From Bacteroidota bacterium (lineage in GTDB: Bacteria > Bacteroidota > Bacteroidia > Flavobacteriales > Flavobacteriaceae): a stretch of DNA of 64,000 nt. Position 1 is the first letter of the stretch. Every line of letters begins with the position of its first letter. Below are positions 60,789 to 64,000 of this stretch, piece by piece. The notes below the pieces were generated by a model. That model was not told where the DNA came from. It ran no database searches and saw only the letters and a program-made list of their open reading frames with translations. The stretch is taken from positions 1 through 64,000 of the forward strand of contig JAQCIQ010000006.1 of assembly GCA_027592025.1 (NCBI GenBank). The letters are read 5' to 3'. A program made the translations under genes and the position numbers.

Positions 60789-61437
60789 AAAGCTATTTCT
60801 TCCCGTAAACAAGGTCATGTGGATTTCGACTGGAGTCATTTGGCTGGTATTTTGCTGTGGCATTCTTGGCATTCTATTCGGCAATCGAGAGTTATTTTTG
60901 CAACTCACACCTCTGAATTTGCTATTGTGCTTTGTTTTGATGTTGATCAATCTCAACGATTTTAACAAAAGAGTCATCACCACTGTTGTCTTAGTTTATG
61001 TGTTTGGTTTGATCGTAGAAATAGTGGGCGTTCAAACAGGATTGATATTTGGATCTTATGAGTATGGCGACAATCTGGGTTCGAAATTTGTGGGAGTTCC
61101 AATATTGATTGGCGCCAATTGGGTCAGTTTGACCTTTATGACTGGTGCAGTGTCTGCCCTAATTTTCCCAAAGCGCATGATACTAGCCGCACTTTTAGGC
61201 AGTGTTTTAATGGTGTTGATTGACCTCTGTATAGAGCCCGTAGCTCCCTTGTTCGACTATTGGACTTTTGAATCAGGTACAGCTCCCTTGTCCAATTATC
61301 TCGGCTGGCTCATCGCAGCAATACCTTTACAATTGCTGTATCACAGCTTGGTTGTCGATCGCCCTCAAGCCTTCGCCAATCACCTACTGCTACTGCACGT
61401 CTTATTCTTTGGAACTTTTACTGTACTGTTGACTTAA
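60781..61437 (+). CDS. cruF: CruF-like carotenoid 1',2'-hydratase
   Basis: A 218 aa membrane protein with about seven hydrophobic helices. Conserved text includes FGLIVEIVGVQTGLIFGSYEYGDNLG, VPILIGANW and MVLIDLCIEPVAPLFDYWTF, which is the CruF (DUF422) signature. CruF adds water at the 1',2' double bond of acyclic carotenoid ends. It is coupled to crtD by overlap. Together they suggest an orange or red monocyclic carotenoid in this organism. Beta-cyclase, crtB and crtI are not in the window. Confidence 0.87.
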   Translation: MIKKLFLPVNKVMWISTGVIWLVFCCGILGILFGNRELFLQLTPLNLLLCFVLMLINLNDFNKRVITTVVLVYVFGLIVEIVGVQTGLIFGSYEYGDNLGSKFVGVPILIGANWVSLTFMTGAVSALIFPKRMILAALLGSVLMVLIDLCIEPVAPLFDYWTFESGTAPLSNYLGWLIAAIPLQLLYHSLVVDRPQAFANHLLLLHVLFFGTFTVLLT

Positions 61438-61440
61438 ATT

Positions 61441-62745
61441 TTAAACGAACTTAATAATAAAAGTCTGCCTTTTGCCTTTGTTGATCACCACGTAAGCGTT
61501 GTGAATTAAGTCTGAAGAGGAGAGCGTATAATCGAGCCCAACCTTTTCTTTGTTGACTGAAATAGATTGCTCTTGTAAGGCACGTCGCGCTTCACCGTTA
61601 GAGGGAAGAAATTGCGTTTTGGCAGACAAGGCGCCAATCATATCCATACCATTGGTGAGTTCTGACTTCGGCAAATTAACCTTCGGCACACCCTCAAACA
61701 CTTCGTTAAATGTAGATTCGTCTAGTCCTTGGATGTCCGTTTTAAAATTTTTACTGAAGAGAATGTCTGATGCTTGTTCGGCTTGCCTGGTGCTGTCTTC
61801 TCCGTGGACAAAACTGGTCACCTCTAAAGCCAAACGTTTTTGCAATCCTCTCAAATGAGGTGCTTCTTGATGAGCACCTATGAGTTGATCGACGGTCATT
61901 TTATCCAAAAAGGTGAAAATTTTAATGTATTTCTCGGCATCCTCGTCAGACACATTGAGCCAAAATTGGTAGAATTTAAATACTGAGGTTCGTTCTGGAG
62001 TCAACCAAACATTTCCCGACTCCGATTTGCCAAATTTAGAACCATCCGACTTGGTGATTAAAGGGCAAGTCAAGGCAAAAGCGTTAGTGTCCTGATCTGG
62101 ATTCATTCGTCGGACCAGTTCCATGCCCGTAGTAATATTGCCCCATTGGTCGCTGCCACCCATCTGCAGCTCACAACCGTAATGCTTGTGCAAATGGTAA
62201 AAGTCGTAGCCTTGTATCAACTGGTAAGTGAATTCGGTAAATGACATACCCGCTCCAGAATCACCTTGAAGTCGTTTTTTTACAGAATCCTTCGACATCA
62301 TATAATTGACGGTGATGCGCTTTCCAACTTCTCTTGCAAACTCAATAAAAGTGAACGATTTCATCCAGTCGTAGTTATTCACCAACAAAGGTGCATTGGA
62401 TGCGGAACTGTTGAAATCTAAATATTTTTCCAAAATGGTTTTGATGCCATTGACATTGTGCTGTAGAGTAGCCTCGTCAAGCAAATTGCGTTCGTCGCTT
62501 TTTCCAGAGGGATCTCCAATCATACCAGTTGCACCACCCAAAAGGGCCACTGGCTTATGGCCAGCTCGAAACAAATGAACCAACAACAGCACAGGAACCA
62601 AGCTACCTACATGCAACGCATCCGCAGTTGGGTCAAAGCCAATGTAGGCCGTAGTCATTTCTTTCTGAAGTTTTTCTTCGGTCCCAGGGGTCATATCGTG
62701 AAGCAAACCACGCCATCTTAATTCTTCGACTAAATTCTGAGCCAT
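61441..62745 (-). CDS. tyrS: Tyrosyl-tRNA synthetase
   Basis: A 434 aa class I synthetase. The first ATP motif appears as ADALHVGSLVPV (HVGS for HIGH) near residue 45, the second as KFGKSESGN (KFGKS for KMSKS) near 230. A C-terminal S4-like domain (residues 355-434) binds the tRNA. The ATG at 62745 (MAQNLVEELRWRGLLHD) is the family start; the frame runs six codons further. It is convergent with cruF and divergent from the SDR gene. Confidence 0.96.
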   Translation of the reverse strand: MAQNLVEELRWRGLLHDMTPGTEEKLQKEMTTAYIGFDPTADALHVGSLVPVLLLVHLFRAGHKPVALLGGATGMIGDPSGKSDERNLLDEATLQHNVNGIKTILEKYLDFNSSASNAPLLVNNYDWMKSFTFIEFAREVGKRITVNYMMSKDSVKKRLQGDSGAGMSFTEFTYQLIQGYDFYHLHKHYGCELQMGGSDQWGNITTGMELVRRMNPDQDTNAFALTCPLITKSDGSKFGKSESGNVWLTPERTSVFKFYQFWLNVSDEDAEKYIKIFTFLDKMTVDQLIGAHQEAPHLRGLQKRLALEVTSFVHGEDSTRQAEQASDILFSKNFKTDIQGLDESTFNEVFEGVPKVNLPKSELTNGMDMIGALSAKTQFLPSNGEARRALQEQSISVNKEKVGLDYTLSSSDLIHNAYVVINKGKRQTFIIKFV

Positions 62746-62762
62746 TTGATTGCAAATTTTCA

Positions 62763-62770
62763 CAAAGATA
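62763..62770 (-). promoter_or_regulatory. -7 box of the tyrS promoter
   Basis: Minus-strand TATCTTTG, exact TAnnTTTG, 17 nt before the tyrS ATG. No clear -33 element. Confidence 0.5.
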
Positions 62771-62814
62771 TAGCATTCAATTTATGAGAAAAGAAAAAGC
62801 CCTAAATTCGTCCT

Positions 62815-63825
62815 ATGATATTAGTTACAGGAGGTACAGGACTGGTGGGTGGTCATCTACTCTTCCAATTGACAACGCAAGGAAAAAAAGTCAGGGCCAT
62901 TTTTCGCAATCCTAAGCGTTTAGACAAAGTCAAGCGCATATTTTCATATTACAGCCCAGATGCTGAGGCTTTGTTTCAAAAGATAGAATGGGTTGAAGGC
63001 GATATTTTGGACGTTCCAAGTTTAGAAACCGCCTTTAGTGGAGTCACTAAAGTTTATCATTGCGCCGCATTGATATCTTTTCAGCCTTACGATTATTTTA
63101 AAATGAGGCAAGTCAACATTGCTGGAACAGCCAATGTGGTCAACTTATGTCTTCAGTTTAAGATCGAAAAATTATGTTATGTCAGTTCTATAGCGGCTCT
63201 AGGATCTACGAACAATGCGGAGGAACCTATTAATGAAGAACAGGATTGGCAAGCCGACAAACAGCCATCAGCCTATTCATTGACCAAGTATGGTGGAGAA
63301 ATGGAAGTTTGGAGAGGAACTCAAGAAGGTCTCAAGGCGGTGATAGTCAACCCAGGTGTTATCTTTGGACCTGGTTTTTGGCGTTCTGGAAGCGGTGCCA
63401 TTTTTACCATGGTTCAAAGAGGATTGAAATATTATCCAACTGGTCGGACTGGATTTGTCCATGTAGACGATGTGGTTACTGCCATGACTGATTTAATGAA
63501 CAGTGAAGTCTCTAATGAACGGTTTATACTCGTGAGTGAAAATTGGGAGTGGAAGAATGTTTTGCAGCAAATTGCCCAAGGGCTTTCAACAAAAGCACCA
63601 AAAAGGGTGGCGAGCAAATCCATGCTGACCATAGCATTGTGGCCAGACGCTTTAAGAAGTAAAATGACAGGGAAACAAAGGAGAATAACCAGAGCCAGTA
63701 TCCGTTCTATGGCCAACAGAACCCTGTATGATGGGAGTAAAATAACTAATACTCTAGGCCTAAAGTATCAATCTCTTTCGGACTCAATCTCTTCTTGCTG
63801 CGCATTTCTCCAGAAGGAATCTTAA
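62815..63825 (+). CDS. NAD-dependent epimerase/dehydratase (extended SDR)
   Basis: A 336 aa Rossmann-fold enzyme. The cofactor loop is LVTGGTGLVGGHLL at the N-terminus, the catalytic Ser lies in CYVSSIAALGS near residue 125, and Tyr/Lys in YSLTKYGGE near 153. The NPGVIFGPG segment is typical. It resembles dihydroflavonol-4-reductase-like SDRs common in Bacteroidota. Substrate unknown. A TAAATTCG element directly before the ATG (62803-62810) may be its promoter. Its last 80 nt overlap the convergent gene at the right edge. Confidence 0.88.
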   Translation: MILVTGGTGLVGGHLLFQLTTQGKKVRAIFRNPKRLDKVKRIFSYYSPDAEALFQKIEWVEGDILDVPSLETAFSGVTKVYHCAALISFQPYDYFKMRQVNIAGTANVVNLCLQFKIEKLCYVSSIAALGSTNNAEEPINEEQDWQADKQPSAYSLTKYGGEMEVWRGTQEGLKAVIVNPGVIFGPGFWRSGSGAIFTMVQRGLKYYPTGRTGFVHVDDVVTAMTDLMNSEVSNERFILVSENWEWKNVLQQIAQGLSTKAPKRVASKSMLTIALWPDALRSKMTGKQRRITRASIRSMANRTLYDGSKITNTLGLKYQSLSDSISSCCAFLQKES

Positions 63826-64000
63826 ACGGCATGGTATTTAAGGCCCGTTCCTTAAGGTTTTTGATAGAATCCCGGTATTTGAAAGTCAATTTGTTCAGAG
63901 AATCCTCCTTGGCCTGTTCCTTAGCATAAATTGCCTCAAAGAAGGCCTTGTCTTTCTCAAGTCTTCCCAATACGCTGTCATAAATTCTTTGAATGACCTC
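63746..64000 (-). CDS. C-terminal part of a hypothetical protein, DUF4296-like
   Basis: An open frame of 84 codons runs from the right window edge to a stop at 63746; the true start is outside. The visible sequence is charged and helical (QRIYDSVLGRLEKDKAFFEAIY, AKEQAKEDSLNKLTF), ends SPKEIDTLGLEY, and recalls DUF4296 lipoproteins of Bacteroidota, which often lie beside SDR genes; the match is weak. Its 3' end overlaps the SDR gene by 80 nt. No function is known. Confidence 0.5.
   Translation of the reverse strand, partial: EVIQRIYDSVLGRLEKDKAFFEAIYAKEQAKEDSLNKLTFKYRDSIKNLKERALNTMPFKIPSGEMRSKKRLSPKEIDTLGLEY

Noticed and set aside
1-64000. CRISPR arrays, prophage, insertion sequences, defence systems
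   Set aside because: No regularly spaced repeats, transposase, integrase or known defence genes were seen on either strand.

Overview
The window is a stretch of chromosome from a marine, aerobic-type member of the Bacteroidota, most like Flavobacteriia or related lineages. The evidence is a SusC/SusD pair, many lipoproteins with Cys lipoboxes, a remnant of a type IX secretion sorting domain, a mevalonate pathway pair, CrtD/CruF carotenoid genes, arsenosugar genes, and promoters of the Bacteroidota form (TTTG, about 19 nt, TAnnTTTG). Coding density is high. No insertion sequence, prophage, CRISPR array or plasmid gene was seen.

Layout. 1-6.1 kb is housekeeping: the end of an aromatic amino acid hydroxylase, alaS, an M23 peptidase, a MerR-type regulator, der and dodecin. 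6.2-12.6 kb is one minus-strand operon holding all four steps of trans-4-hydroxy-L-proline breakdown to 2-oxoglutarate plus a DUF885 lipoprotein peptidase. era follows. 13.8-24.1 kb is a plus-strand arsenosugar locus: AhpD-like protein, ArsS, CofC-like transferase, purine nucleoside phosphorylase and ArsM, continuing into a flavin oxidoreductase, a NapH-like membrane Fe-S protein and three membrane-linked glycosyltransferases. 24.1-27.8 kb holds an RNA pseudouridine synthase and a mevalonate/isoprenoid operon. Around 28 kb lie an orphan sorting-domain fragment and tRNA-Leu. 28.2-31 kb holds hemW (apparent ATC start), ruvC, a TonB-like lipoprotein and a DUF456 protein.

31-41.7 kb is a minus-strand polysaccharide utilisation locus, probably for beta-1,3-glucan (laminarin): SusC, SusD, two binding lipoproteins (one with three tandem modules), GH16 and GH3. 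Then come tRNA-Asp, a DUF58 protein, thioredoxin and a DNA polymerase III alpha subunit fused to a proofreading exonuclease. 48.6-51.8 kb has rpsP, rimM, an acyl-CoA dehydrogenase and an SGNH hydrolase. 51.8-54.6 kb is an Fe-S/redox operon (mrp, nifU-like, ferredoxin reductase, ferredoxin). 54.6-58.1 kb has an alkyltransferase-like protein, a LysE-type exporter, trmB and a PhoR/PhoB-type two-component pair. 58.2-64 kb has a LuxE-like protein, crtD-cruF, tyrS, an SDR epimerase and a cut-off gene at the right edge.

The three metabolic islands fit an alga-associated life. Laminarin is the storage glucan of brown algae and diatoms, hydroxyproline is common in algal wall proteins, and arsenosugars are typical marine arsenic products. 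This ecological reading is inference. The most unusual items are the extended arsenosugar locus, the hemW start codon, the orphan T9SS tail lying against the mvaD promoter, and the hydroxyproline operon with a built-in peptidase.
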